Positions 38,301 to 53,300 of a stretch of 64,000 nucleotides of DNA are shown piece by piece. Origin of the DNA: Megalonaias nervosa (Eukaryota; Mollusca; Bivalvia; Unionida; Unionidae); the NCBI GenBank assembly GCA_016617855.1, contig JAECUM010093595.1:17841-81840 (forward strand), in the 5' to 3' direction. Position 1 is the first letter of the stretch; each line of letters begins with the position of its first letter. The notes beneath the pieces are model-generated. The model was not told where the DNA came from. It saw only the letters and a list, made by a program, of their open reading frames with translations, and searched no databases. Both the position numbers and the translations under genes were made by a program.

Positions 38301-41300
38301 TTAATTTTACAGAGTCGTCCTTATTTGTCCACTCAACATTGTTGCATGAATCCAAAATGGCAGCATTATGTTGTGATTACTAACCATTCCAAAACACCTC
38401 TGTCTTGGTATCGAATACAACAAATATGTCAGCCTTCCTTTATATGATTCCATCAAAGAGCTTCATTGGGGGATTTGTTGTCATTGTCACTTTCTGTGAA
38501 CACTCTTTTTGTAAAACCATTTCAAAACTGTAGTTTCTTTTACTTGTCTCCATGCATGTTCTAGCATGTGCATTACATCCAGTTCGGTAACACTCATTTG
38601 CTGTCAGTTTGTTGTTGCTGAATTTTCTTAACCACTTTGGTATGATAAATCATTTTAAATTCCTGATGAATCTTATATCACATGGCAGGAGACATGAAGT
38701 GGTATGAGGTGGCAGGAAGGTTGGTTTCATATTGTTAAATATTTTATCCAATCCAAAGGGGTGAGTGGCACAGTTATTGAGTATAAGAGCTGTTTTGCTC
38801 CTCTGAATTCATCTGTCTAATATAATCACCCATTCCACACAATTATTGCCTCTCATCTATGAATTGTGTTTGGGAGCAAAATTTCACAATGGAAACAACG
38901 GGGTTGTTTGCTTTTCTCAGTTGCTAAAAGGTCATGTTTGTCCATTCCAGTCATGCTGCAAGTTACAAGCACAGTTACTCTATCATTATTCTCTTTACCT
39001 CCAAAAAGTTGCTTAGATATAAGTGCTAGTGATTCACCTGGAAGGAGATGTAGTAAATCCAAGTTTCAGATTCATATTCCTTTAGAATTTTAGTCTCACA
39101 TTTCTTTGCTGCGGGCAGATCAGTATCTTTCTTTTCTGTGTGACAGCACTTGTATACTGTTGCATTTAACTCCTTCCATCTTAACATCCATCATAGAGGG
39201 GGGTTAAAATTTTCCTAAATTCACAACTAATTTGCATGCTTTCTGTTCCAAAATTGCCTCACACAGGAATATCACAAGCACATGCAATTGTAATCTCTTT
39301 TCTAAGCATTATCCACATCATCATCATCTTTCTAGTCTAGTGCAGCTTTCTGTTTTCCATTGCATTTATCCACCATTCTAACATAAGTTTAGATATTCAG
39401 CTGAAATCCAAGAAATGTAAGATGGGAAACACTCCAAATCTCCTAGCTATTTCATTCTGTGAAATATTCTGCTCAAGTAATTTAATGACTTGTACTCAAT
39501 CACCAAGTTTTGACACTTTTCAGTATGGAATTTTATATGGGTACAAAATAAATTTGGTTTGGGATGATAATGAACTAATGGAATTAAAGTTCATCAGTGG
39601 AATTAAATAGGCCTCTAGCATACTGATCTATCTTCTATAATTATGTTAATTTAGTTGTGTCATATCAAAGCTGATCAGCCACACTTGCTTGCTAGACCAA
39701 GTGCATGTGACATTGTGCTAGCCAGGTATGGTTCAGTGGTTCAGGTATGCATTTGATCATTTCTAATTATGCAGTTAGAGGCTGACAGGATGCAGTTTAC
39801 TGACCAAAGAAAATTTATGCATATATGCAGATTATGCAAATAATAGGGAAGTAAGGAAAGAATTTGCAGACTGAGATGAAGAAAAGAAAATGAAAATGGA
39901 GATTTTATGCAAATATTAAGTGAATTTGCAAATTATTAATATGAAAATACTTGGAGTTGACTGTATATTGTTTAACCAGTAACCCGATCATTAAACGTTT
40001 CACCAAACCGAAGATGCATTATAACCCAGACCACTGGACACATAGGCAATGGTCATAGCTCGACTGTGCATAGTGTTGATGGATGAACTCATTAATACAT
40101 AACATGAAAAATGCATGCACCCTGCTTATCCTGTTTCTCTATGGACTAGGCCTTGGTATCATGAATTCATGTTTTTCATGTTTGTTTATTTTTGGTGTTT
40201 TTAATTTCATGACTTTTAAATTTGTAGATATTGCCCTTGTAAAAGGGAAGACTGTAAATAATATATCACAGCCACAAAGTTCATGAAAATCAGTTCCTCA
40301 CAAAATAAATGAATTCGCAGTAGATATTAGATATTAGAATGAAAGGCAGAATTGTCAGGACACTTGGTCTAGCTACATCAGTAGTTTGATTAGACAGAAC
40401 ACTTGGTCTAGCTATGTCAGTAGTTTGATTAGACAGAACACTTGGTCAAGCTATATCAGTAGTTTGATTAGTCAGGACACTAGGTCAAGCTATATCAGTA
40501 GTTTGATTAGTCAGGACACTTGGTCAAGCTGTATCAGTAGTTTGATTAGTCAGGGTTTGATTAGTCAGGACACTAGGTCAAGCCGTATCAGTAGTTTGAT
40601 TAGTCAGGACACTTTGTCTAGGTATATCAGTAATTTGATTAGTCAGGACACAGGTCTAGCTGTATCAGTAGTCTGATTAGTCAGGAAACTAGTTCAAGCT
40701 GTATCAGTAGTTTGATTAGTCAGGGTTTGATTAGTCAGGACACTAGGTCAAGCCGTATCAGTAGTTTGATTAGTCAGGACACTAGGTCAAGCTGTATCAG
40801 TAGTTTGATTAGTCAGGGTTTGATTAGTCAGGACACTAGGTCTATCTATATCAGTAGTTTGATTAGTCAGGATACTTGGTCCAGCTATATAAGTAATTTG
40901 ATTAATACTTGTTCTTTTATCTCATTCTTATGCTGCATCATGAGTATAATATCTTATTTTGCTCGGGGAAAAAAAATGTGTGGAAACTCTTTTGAATGTG
41001 TTAGACAACTCTTGATGTACATTGATTTGTCTACCAAATAATAATTACTAATACGTTTTCTAGCAATAAATATTTCATGCATTATTAGTGATATTTTATT
41101 TCATATTTGTACAGTTTCAGTAAAAAATGTGATAAGAAACTGATTTCTCGATTTGATTAATTTTATGTCCCATATTTATCACTTTTCATTGACCAATATG
41201 TTAGTTATCGTTTTCCTTTTTCTATATTCAATCACAACAAGAGAGTGAATCTGCAGAGAATACTGCCATCTCTATATAAGGAATGTGTCAACCCTGACAT

Positions 41301-44300
41301 GGTGCCCTTTACATTGCCCAGCATACTCCTGATAGCAGAACAGTCCACTGATAGGGAGTACAACTCAGTTGTATTGCCTGGCCTCGTCCCACTGTTTCAG
41401 ATGAAGGAACCCATTCAGGTATGTAAAGTGCACTAATTTTAAAGCAAACAAGAAAAAATTGAAATATTTTATTTAATACATTTTGCTTTTTAAATTATTA
41501 ATATTTTTATTCATATTTTAATAAATTTTAAAAATAATTATTTATAAATTAATTTTAGAACAACATTTGATGCATCTAAATTATTGCAGATCTCTTACTT
41601 GCAAATCTGCATTGGTTTTTTTTCTTCTTCAGATCCTGCTGATCTTCATGCAGAATATGAGCCTTTTGTTGAAGAAAACACCGCAAGCAGACATCAAGAC
41701 CCATGTGCTGCCCATGATCTTCAGAAGTTTGGAGGCTGATACACCACAGCTACAGGTACACAAACATCACAGCTACTCGTACACATACACTACAGCTACA
41801 GGTACACATACACCACAGCTACAGGCACACAAACACCACAGCTACAGGTACACAAACATCACAGCTACTGGTACACATACACTACAGCTACAGGTACACA
41901 TACACTACAGCTACAGGTACACATATACCACAGCTACAGGCACACAAACACCACAGCTGCAGGTACACAAATGCCACAGCTACTGGTGCACATACACCAC
42001 AGCTACAGATATACAAACACCATAGCTACAGGTACACAAACACAGACACAAGAACTTGAAAATCAGCCATTTTTAAATTGCTGTGCTCCACCATGAATGT
42101 GGAAATGCATACAAGTATAATTATTCTTGTCAATCTATCTGGTTAAGTTTTGCATTTAGGTTACTTTTTAGGCACTGTGGTCAGGGCATTCACATTTGTG
42201 AACACGTAAAGAATTTTTTATTCCTATTTTTGATTTTCTCTAGCTTGTGAAACTAATTTATACCATAATTGTTTCATTGTTATGCCATCATCCAATGAAA
42301 CTAAGAAGACTGACTCAATAAATTTGAGTATCTGGACAGTTTTACCAATTTGGTAACACTGCATATTTTTAGACATAAACTTTTGTGGGGCTAACCATGA
42401 ACCTGTTATGAGAGATCAGTCAGAATAAGAATTTCTATCAACTTTGTGTGCCCCCGATTTCTTGCCACATTCAGGTACCACCAATCAATTTGAATGTACC
42501 AATAGAGTTTTTCTTGAATTTCCCATTTGCCACCATTGCTATCCACCATCTGTCAAGCCTATTCAGTCTAACCCAGCCCTCTGCCATGTTTGTCATTTGA
42601 ATTAGTTAGTTATATCAATTATTGACTACCTCTTGTGAACTTGCATGAATTTTCTCCATTTTAAAGCAGAATTCAGCTTTTCTCCTGACCAGAAAAATCA
42701 GAATTCTCGATATGTTCAAATTTTTTAATATAACTTTGGATCAGTTTTTTAAAAACGGTCTGTCTAGTCCCATTCCGCAATAATCCTTGTAAAATATTTG
42801 TTCCATATATTATTTAATACATGATCATTGTAAAGAGTATTTTGATTGGTCAAAAGTTTCTGCTCATCCAGTGAATCTTCCTGTAACAGACGCTGATGGA
42901 AATAGAAGGAAAGAAGCAAGCTTACAAAACATGATGTCTTTAAGTTTTTGAGAGAGACCAGGACACAAAAAGTTTGGAAAAGGTTTGAAAAATGTGCGGA
43001 AATGGGAAAGGCGCAAGCAGAAAGTCAGTGGATATGTAGTTGGTCAGTTCATAAGAAAACCGAATGCCAGAGAACTGGTATTTTGTGATCTTTGCAAGAA
43101 AGATTTGAATTACTCTAGTCATGGTTGGAAGAGTTCATTTGGAGCAGCACCTCCATAAGCAGCTGCATGCAGAGAAATTGAATATCCAAAGCACAATTTT
43201 CAGCCAAAACAAGGAGGCACTTGAAAGTAAAAAAAAACCTGTTGAGAAGGAAAAGAAAAGATTGAACACTGAGCCAGTAAAGTCAGTGGTAAGAAAAAGG
43301 AAAGCATTAGTTATCTTTGCCAAGGCTGCAAAAAGAGCAAGACTGGCATATCAACAGGTTGTGTCTAGTGGGAAAAAGACAAGTGAATTTATGTGATTAT
43401 TTGTATATAGTTGATGTTTTTGGTTGTTTTATTGTACACATTTTTACTGAAAAGGTAAAACTGTAATATGTGTGTGTGTGATATGATTTTTAACATAGCT
43501 TTAAAAAAATTTCAGTCATATCGCTATGATGTCAGCATTGTGGCAGTTTATAGTGATATCAAGCACTGGGGCATAATGCTGCAGACATGTAGCATTATGT
43601 CCCACCCAGCCACATTAACCTGATAGCAGGCTGACCAGTCCTAACACTAACCTGAAACTAATATTATATTTTGCTGCAAAAAGTTATTGTGCCTGAGTTA
43701 TTGTGTGAACACTGACATGCACATAAAATAACTTAATCACTAATACTATTGGAGAACAAGTTGATGTGATGATGAATATTGGAAATTCTTTAAGTACTGT
43801 TGAACAGTTTGGTAAATTTGTTCTTTTTTCAAATGATTTTGTTTTGGAATGATATAGGGGTGAATAGGTTTCACAATACACAGCCTGCAATACGATACAT
43901 ATAAATACACATATGAACTTTATGGTTATTCCATCTTTGGATGGTAGGTGGGGCCCTTTTATGTATATTGACATATTGGATGTATTTCCAATATGCAGAC
44001 TACAGATAGAGATATAGTTGTCATATATTTATATACAATTCTCATCAATGACAAAAAACAAAAATACTTTCAAAACAGACTACCGGTTGGTTGTCAGTGG
44101 GTTTTACTCAGCGTTTTAAGCCATTTAATGGTGGCTCCATTCAACTCACTTTAGCCAATAGGCCCTTTGTTTGACGTGGCATGGATGCTTTGTAAACATC
44201 TTATTACAAATTTCGTGTCTCACTTAAACTTTGAAGATATTATGATGTTATCTCCAAAACAGAAGAAACAAAGCAATTTCCTCATGTAAAGAAAATCTCA

Positions 44301-47300
44301 TCTAGAACAAATCAGGGTATGGGAATGAGGATGAATACCAACAAAATCTATCACATTGTACTTCCTGCAGATGCAAAAGACTGCTGTGGCCACAGGTATT
44401 TGTATTTGTTAGTGAAGAAGGAAAACGATTGACAATACCCAGTCCTATTCTATAATTTTTTATAATTTTTTTACACAAGGTGATAAACTTTAGAGGTTTG
44501 AAATCTGCCCCATGCTGATTTGATGCTAATTTTATTTATTCCATCAGTACCTTCATTCACTGGTTAAATATCTCTGCATAAAAAGAGAAATTCCAAATTT
44601 GTTCCCCATGTACAGTTTAAGGAGAGATGTTGCCAGGATTTTATCTTAATGGGGACTTCAGCCTTTGTCACCAAAATAAAGGGAGAGTAGAAAAGAAGGA
44701 GGCGGGGGGGGGGGAGGAAACAGTTCAATATTTACTTAACACTTCAATATCTGTCTCTCTTTCTTCCAGCTCCATTTTCTTTGAGCTCTGCTGAAATCAA
44801 AATCTTTAATAGATGTCACTTCTAGTTGTATAAGTATTAATCTGTTAATTATTTCTCAACATACTCTATTCCTTATCTGTGTATGAATATTGTTCTGTGC
44901 TTCCTTCTGAACAGGCATATGCATGGATAGCTTTGTCAGCTTGAAGATGTTGGGAAACTGATCTTTGTGGCTGTTATGTGCAGTATTCCAGTTCACAGAT
45001 ATTGTCTTTTGGATACATCTGCTCCAAAATGGGATTTTTCACTTACATAAACTTACTTTCTTGAATCAGTCGTTTACTGACTACCATGCCAGATTTCTTA
45101 CCTGTTCCATAATGTTGTATTAGGGTTTTTAGATCATTGATGCCATAGACTACTTTTGCAAGAAGAGGTATTCAAATATGGTTATGTAGCATATGATCTG
45201 CAAGGGTAAATTGATTGATTAAAACAATGAAAATTGCATTATTCTTTTATATTGTCTGTATTTTAATTACGCTCAGTGTCCTCCCCTTTCTACATTTAAT
45301 TTTGAAATATAGCAGAAAGAGAGATTGACATCATGCCATCTGTTTTTGTCTATCCAAAGTGGTTATTAAATGATGAGTAAAGTTTTTCATTATACCTCTG
45401 GAACACGTTTGGAATGTCTCCTCTATGCTGAACATGCTGCTAAGTTAAGATAATTAACATAGAATGGGGGGAGGCAGGTTACAAACTATGTCACTTTGTG
45501 TTGCAAATGGTGAGCGAGTATTCTTGATAGTGTTTTTCATTCTTACTAATAAAAATGAATGCCTAAAATGCTATTTCAGATAGATTCTATATATAAAGAA
45601 TAAAAACACAAACTAATAATAATTATTCATGACTGATGAAGACTAAAATAACTTATATACAGTAAGTATTGTTTTGTATTGATTTTCCATCTCTTGTATC
45701 AGTATAGTTATTGTTACAGCAAAAGTATCGATGCATCAGTGAATTGTTTCACCCATAGAATGAAGTAACAACATTACAATATATGAAGATATTAAGGTCC
45801 ACAAGGAACAGTTTTGTATGAGTGTACAAAGCATTTTTGGCTGAGGGCCTTTGGCCACCTCTCCTTGAGACCCATTGGGTGAGGTGCCCCCCTTCCCCCC
45901 GCAACATTTTTTCAGGGTTTTTTTAATGGGGGACAAAAATCATGTATGACAGTAAAGGTGATTAGTATTATCAGATCTTGATTTCTCCTTATAGAGAAAC
46001 TAATAGTGCATGGAACAACCACTTACCACCAGTCACTGTCTTGGCTGACACGGTTACTGTCATGGCTGACATAATCACTCTCTTGCCTGACACCATTCAC
46101 ATTCATGGCTGACACAGTTACTGTCATGGCTGACACAATCACTGTCATGGCTGACACAGTCACAGTCATTGCTGATACAGCCACTGTCTTGGCTGACTGC
46201 CCTTAAGATAATTCACAATAATAGTTTGTGTAAGTTTATGCTAGCAACAAAGATCGCTGCAGAGGTAGTTAGATTAATTAAAAGAAAGCCGATGTAAGCA
46301 CATGTAATGTCATTGCCTGATAATTTTCTCTAAATATATGAGACTCTTATTATTTTAAAAGTTCATCTTATTAATCTTTGCATCAATTTTTGATGATCCA
46401 CTGCTTGAATCCATCCATCCATCCATCCATCCACCCACCCACCCACTCTAGTTCATTTATCTAATCTTGACCATCTACCACTCTTGATCACCTGTTATTT
46501 TCATACTTGTATGAAATTGGGTGGATAATCTTTCAGTAAGGATTCTTTTTAGTGCTACCAACTTTTCTGATCAGAATGTTAAGTAATTTTTATAAGGCAT
46601 GGTTAAGCTACTAGAAATGTTAGTTAGGCTGATGTCAGTCCACTCATTTTATAAAATGCAGATCCTACAGGTCACATCCTCCATATTCTGTGACTCTAAC
46701 TAGTTTTCACACACTAGTTGACCTAGTTGACATACTAAACACATTTATAGGAAATGCATAGAAAATGAGAGGATAAGGAGGCATTGGAATGTAGGCATTT
46801 AAATTATTTTTATGTAACAGAATAAAATATGCTTCTGCTAAATTGGCAATATTTGCACATAATGTTTGAAAAATGGTGGATATAAATGTAATGGAAAATA
46901 ATTATATCGATATATGATAGTCCTTTTAAAAATTGTCCCCCACAGCAGTTTTCACCATTTGTTGTTGGTTCAACAGTTACAAGGTCAGAGTAAGGAAATG
47001 TCAGACATGCTTGAATGTATACATTATCATCGAAAGACAAAGCATGTCTTTACCACATCCTGTTTTCCATCCAAAGATAAAGCATGTCTTTACATCCTGT
47101 TTTCCATGAAACCCGTGTGATAGGAACATTGGTTGTGATCTTGAGTTATTAATCTTGGTATATGAGAAAAATTATTTTGTGTCAGTTTTATATGAATTAG
47201 AAACAAGATTTCAAGCACAGCTAGATTTGTGTGTTAATTTGTACAGACACATTTCTCATTTCAATACACAGATTAACAGATACTGTGGTGTACCAGTTTT

Positions 47301-50300
47301 CCTGGATTTCACGTTTGCCGTAGATTTAAAGACCCAATGAAAAATTAGCACTATTTGATGCAGAAAGCCCCCACCCCCATTTTGTACTCATACATTCCTT
47401 ATAGTCAGAAAGTTAAGCTATGTTGTTATTCAGCTTTATTACAGTAATAAAATATTATCTTTTACAAGTATTTGTTTCATTTTAACTCATTTTGAAAAAA
47501 GAATAGTACAGCAGCCATTTATATTGTTTCAGTTTATATTAGTATATACAGTATTCATTTGTGTTGTATTGTTCTCTTACTGTTGTGTTGTGAGTTCAGA
47601 AGGAAAAGACAAGAGCATAAGGTATTTAAGTAACAGTATTATTATGTGATTTAAGATTTAGCCATGGTCATGATCCATCTCGATGAATAATTGACCACAG
47701 TCATGATCCATCTCGATGAATAATTTACCACAGTCATTATCCAGCTCGATGAATAATTTACCAGTCATGATCCATCTCAATGAATAATTTACCAGTCATG
47801 ATCCATCTCAATAATTTACCAGTCATGATCCATCTCAATGAATAATTTACCAGTCATGATCCAGCTCGATGAATAATTTACCACAGTCATGATCCATCTC
47901 AATGAATAATTTACCAGACATTATCCATCTCAATGAATAATTTACCAGTTATGATCCATCTCAATGAATAATTTACCAGTCATGATCCAGCTCAATGAAT
48001 AATTTACCACAGTCATGATCCATCTCAATGAATAATTTACCAGACATTATCCATCTCAATGAATAATTTACCACAGTCATTATCCATCTCAGTGAATAAT
48101 TTACTACAGTCATGATCCATCTCAGTGAATAATTTGACTCTAAGGATCACTTGCTTTCAGCAAGGAAGCCTTGATGCTGTGTGATGAATACCTTATAATG
48201 TAAGTGGGTGTTTTATGAAGGACACACACACACAACTTCTTTGCTTGGTTCATTCAGCTTGTAGTGCATTTTTAAGCAGATATAGGTTATTTTGAAATTG
48301 ATTAAAAATCATGCGTGAAATGTTTAGTGATGGAAGCACATATCTTACATTTAAGCAGTAAGCTGTTGACAAAACTCTATATTACATGGGTGCCTTTACA
48401 GGGCCAGTCTACAGCCAGGCTTGGATTTCACCAACAGACCTTAAGTATAGACATAAACTTCACAATTTAATTGGTCAAAATTTCAGTCTGACATAAGTCT
48501 GACCAGTCACAATGTCCCAGGTCAAGACTTAAAAGTTAAGAACTGGCCAACAGAAGCTAAATCTAGACTGAAATTTAAGTTTAGAATTATATGATTTGAG
48601 TTACTGAAATTTAATTTTGATTTATAATTGATTCAGTCAGATGTATTACATCTAGATTTAGCTTAAGACTTGTGTTGGTGAAAATGAAGCCTGTACTTTA
48701 ACATAAGAATGGAATCCAGCAATCTGATTGGCTGAAATTTAATTCTGATTTAAAATTCACCGATCATCTTACATCAAGATTTATCCTAAAACTTGTGTTG
48801 ATGAAATTGAGGCCTGCACTTAAACAAAAGAATGGAATCCAGCAGTCTGATTGGCTGAAACTTAAGTCTGACAAATGTCCTAAATCTGGATGTAGATTTA
48901 AGACTTCTGTGGACGAAATTTAGGACTTATCCTAATAATGCCCTGAAGTGTAACTTTAGTTTTTTGAGGCAGGTATTTCTGGTGACAGGGTCCATGCTGT
49001 ACACAAATATTTGGGCAAAGTGACTTCTCTCACCCACCTGAATAGGGCAAAGTGGGCAGCAAATAGGTAAAAGTAATTGTAGAGTAGTGAAAAGTTTAAA
49101 CACTTAAAACATCTTTTTTACTGATGCTTTCAGCCAAAGAGTGTAGAAAAAGAGAGGAATACTCATTAAAATGTATGAAAATAAAAAAATTATTAGTTTG
49201 ATTTAATAAAAAAGTTGGATTATAAATGGCTGTAGTTTAACAAAGATGATAACCTTGAAAATAGGTGACTAACAGCAATGGGCTATAGATATCGAGGTAG
49301 AAGTTTTCTATTCCACATTTATAGGCTGATGATGACATATTTAATAAACATATTTACCTTACTACAAGTCAGCTAAGAATTATTCTACAGAGTAAAATTT
49401 TTCTCATGATCAGGTTACAAATAAATGGAATTTCACTTTGAATTTATGGAGGGAATCTTGTAGAATGAGGAGTCAGTGCAGAGATAAATAATAAATAAAT
49501 TTATGAAAAAATGTGATCAAAACCGCGAGGAGATGAGATGTATGAAGGTTGGTGAAACAGGGAATGAATAACTGAATATAATATTATCAGTGTTTGGGGT
49601 TGGCTTAGGGATAAGGAAATTGCAAAGAGTTACAGAGAGGACAAATAATGAAACTAACCACTACACGGATTATTTTGCATGCCCATTTCTTCTTCAAAAA
49701 GAGTTATTTTTTTAATCATCACTTTATCTGTATTCCATAAAATAAATTAGCCTCTTTGATTGTGAACATGGGGGTTGTGTTGAAAATTATGATGTCATTT
49801 AAGTTTTTCCTACCAGATTATGACATCTTGAAACCAACTCCAGGCAGTCTGCTGAAGACAACCAGATACTCAAATCAAGATGTAATAATATAAGATTAGG
49901 AGAATGGCAAGATTCCCACTTTTTTGTGAGGGACATTGTGATACCCCTCATCTATCCACCAGTCAGCTTGTGCTTAACAACATCAAGAAACATAGGGTGA
50001 AAATTCACCAAGATTTTTACATCGGTTACCCATATGGTGACCATGTTGCAGAATGGTGTCAGTTTTGGACCACAGCACTGTTTTCTGGGATTGGGTCAGA
50101 GGTCAAGTATGCAAAAATTGCAATTGCATCAAATTTGATTTTTTGTTTAATACTTCTTTGCCAGACTTTGTACATGCATACATTTGTTGAAGGAGATCTC
50201 ATTGTACTATATTTTACCCATGGGGTTTGCCATGGTGAGCTATTTAATAGCTGTTTATGTTAGATCTCATGGTTGAAAAGCTTGAATTCTCTATTTTTGT

Positions 50301-53300
50301 TATTGGTTTTAAAATGTCTCTGTTATTGCATGTTGTATTTAGTCATGGTGCTTTGCTTTCTTTCTAGGAAATGTGTCTGAATATCATACCCACCTTTGCC
50401 GACCTGATCGACTACACAGCACTGAAGAATTCCATTGTGCCACGAATCAAGAAGCTTTGCCTATCCACACCAGTTCTAGGTGTCAGTAAAATCTGTAACA
50501 CTGATATATCTGTCTTTTATTGGACAATGTTTTGCTTTAGTAAATAGTCAGATGAGAAGAAAGAATCTATGAGATTTTTCAACATTTTGTGACAATTAGA
50601 TGTCAGAATTTTCAATAGAGTAAGAGAATTAAAAGTTATATCTATTTGATTGATACATGAGAAGTTAAAAAAATGAGATTCACTTTTGGTAGGTATCTGG
50701 TTTAAAGCATTTATGGTCTTTGATTGCAGCTACTAAATTATATATTAATGAGTTTTTAAAGCTCTTCACTTTTTCTCCCAGTGGTCATTAAATTTCATGA
50801 TTCATATTTGTGATTTATATTTTTGTTGTTTTCATTTCTCAAATTAGAAGAAACTCAGTGGGTCAGATGGACAAAAGTTGTTGGGTCATTCAATCTTAAT
50901 TTGATGACCCTGACAAGGAAATATTTCCTAGTATATTTAGCTCTGCTTGTCAAAGACCAAAAGAGATTATGCAGTGGCCTTTTGTCTGTCATCTGTCCAT
51001 CCATTGTTTAGCACAAGTTTGTTATCACTACTTCAGAACTGCTGGGAGCATTGCCATGAAAGTTTACATGGTGGCCATCTTGAAGATCTCTTGTATTCAC
51101 TAATTCTGCAAAACAGATAGTCAGATGGACATAGGAGTTGTCTTTTAAAGATTTCATATGATATCTAGTTGGTACTAAATGAAAAAGTGCTTAACTGACA
51201 TCCAATATGGCTGTCATGGTGGTCCTGTTGATAATCTTGTTATTGCAAGTCCTTTTTTAATAGTTGGGGATATCAACATTGAAGTTTTCACTGAAAGACA
51301 TCTTATTATATCAAGTTGGTACTAAATATAAATGGTGATGATCTGACATCCAGCATGGTAGCCATGATGGTCAGCTTGTTATGACTCAACAGTTGGTTGT
51401 AGAGACAGGGTTTTCAATAAAGACATCATATGGTTTATAGTTGGTACAAAGTCTAGCACTTGGTCATATAGACATGGGGTTGCCTGTAGAAGACTTGTTA
51501 CAATGTCTTATTTGTCCTTAATTAAAATGGTGCCGATTAGACCTCCAGTATCAGGCCGTGATGGCCATCTTGAAAATCTTGTTATCACTACTCTTACGTA
51601 GACGCTTATATTAACATGAGGATTTGACTAAAAATATTTCTCACTATATACCTCTCCCTCGATAACTCACACACAACGGGGTCCACCAACATAGACCGCA
51701 CTATAAGCAAGGGTGCGAGTTACCGAGGGACCTCCAAAAGTTTAAAAAATTCGCTTGATATCGAGAAAACAGCAGAGTGGGGGTGTAAGGGAACTGGGCC
51801 GTTTAATGACTGAATGCTCATTTTATAATCACGTCGATAATAATTTTTAATAAAGCACTTTTTCTAATAAAGTTGTTCGTTATTCTGTTTAAATAACATT
51901 TGTTTTCAAAATGTCCAACATGTGAAAGATTCCACTGGTTTCAACAACCATCACGTGTACGCGAAAACATCTGTGTATTACGTCACTGCTTATTGTTTTC
52001 TTGATGAGTCTGGTTCCCGGTGTGGTATTTAATTATATCCTGCCAAATCGGGAGTCAAAAGAGCAGTGAACTAGACTAACTGTCGATATACCACCAAACA
52101 AGATTCCTTTTCTTCAAAAACAAGCGAAATTTATTTCGCGAGACAATCGTCTACGTCGAATCTCACTTTTTGTATTGTTCAGTTAGTACAGTATTGATAT
52201 CATGATTTCACTGAAAGTAATAATGAAACTTCTTATCATCCTTGAGGATATCTCTAAGTGCCAGTTCAAGAATTCTCTGAAACTCGCTTACCCACAATGA
52301 TCCATATCTGTGAAACCAAGCTCTTTATTTTATGAAGTATTCATTTCGCTTGGTTTTCTTTGATCACAGTTGCCAGTGAGTCTGTTAATTTAAGGTAGTT
52401 TTTGTTACATACACAATAACATTTATAACAGTGATTGATCAAATGAAGTGAGTTCGCCCGACATATGACCGGGGCCACTAGATTTTAAGTTTGTAGGATT
52501 TTCGTGTCTTTTAACTTTTCTTTTATTCCAGCTCCTTTATTTGATTCAAAAGACATAAGTAACGTGATAATAAAATGGAGGCCAGCTTTTAATTCAGTGC
52601 AACAAAACAACAAATACTTCCGCAAGTCAGTTATCAAAACATGGTCGGCACCTAATTAATTTCTCAGAGAAACGCTTGCGGACATAGCTGTTATGATAGG
52701 GGGCCTCGAGTGGCAGAGTGGTCTAAAGCGCTCTCCGTTACGGATCACTGCCATCTCACCTCTGTCTGCGTGGGTTCAAGTCTAAGATTCGGCGAATATG
52801 GATATGTGAGAAAGCTTGCCAGTAGCTTCTCATGGGTCGGTGGTTCTTTCTGTGGATTTCCCGGTTTTTTCCTCCACCATTAATACTGGCCGCCATGTAT
52901 AGCCTATCTTGTGCTGAAAAATGGCGTTAAGCCCCACAACAACAACAACAACAACTGTTATGATAGAATGACACATTTTACGTTTAATTACAAGAGGACA
53001 CATCGCATTTATGATGATTACTCTTAAAGGGAACTAGAACATAAATTTCAATTGATAAAAAAATTATTTACATGTAATTTGTATTTATTTATTAAAGTAC
53101 TCCCTCCACTCGGCATAAGTGACATTTTCATTGATCGAAATTTCCTTACATATCGTTAATTGCGGTGTACTACCGTTTGGAAAGAAAATGTAAAAAATTG
53201 TATGACTTATTTTTAAATTTGATATTTCATAATGTTGATTAAAATTTCAGGTCCTATCTACCGTTTTCGACGATAAAATGAGCGATATATCAAAGTTTCC

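Larger units (their letters stand above)
41756..50367 (+). other. SCYL2 intron 9 (about 8.6 kb)
   Basis: It starts with the 23-bp array, then a decayed zinc-finger ORF (42952-43396), a truncated SINE (43470-43654), a ~21-24-bp array (46031-46196), a catc microsatellite (46407-46445), a 33-35-bp array (47662-48135) and a ~122-bp diverged array (48460-48930). An open frame of 119 codons at 49904-50263 has no recognisable domain and no splice or promoter context. Confidence 0.72.

Noticed and set aside
47662..48135. CRISPR-like array
   Set aside because: Repeats are directly adjacent with no unique spacers. The context is an animal intron; it is a minisatellite.
49904..50263. 119-codon open frame before exon 10
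   Set aside because: No recognisable domain, no matching splice or promoter context, and the length is within what chance allows in a 64-kb AT-rich window.
50476..50480. Exon 10 ending at 50479 (CTAG|GTGTCA)
   Set aside because: It leaves one extra base, and exon 11 would then read into a stop after a few codons; 50481 restores the family sequence.
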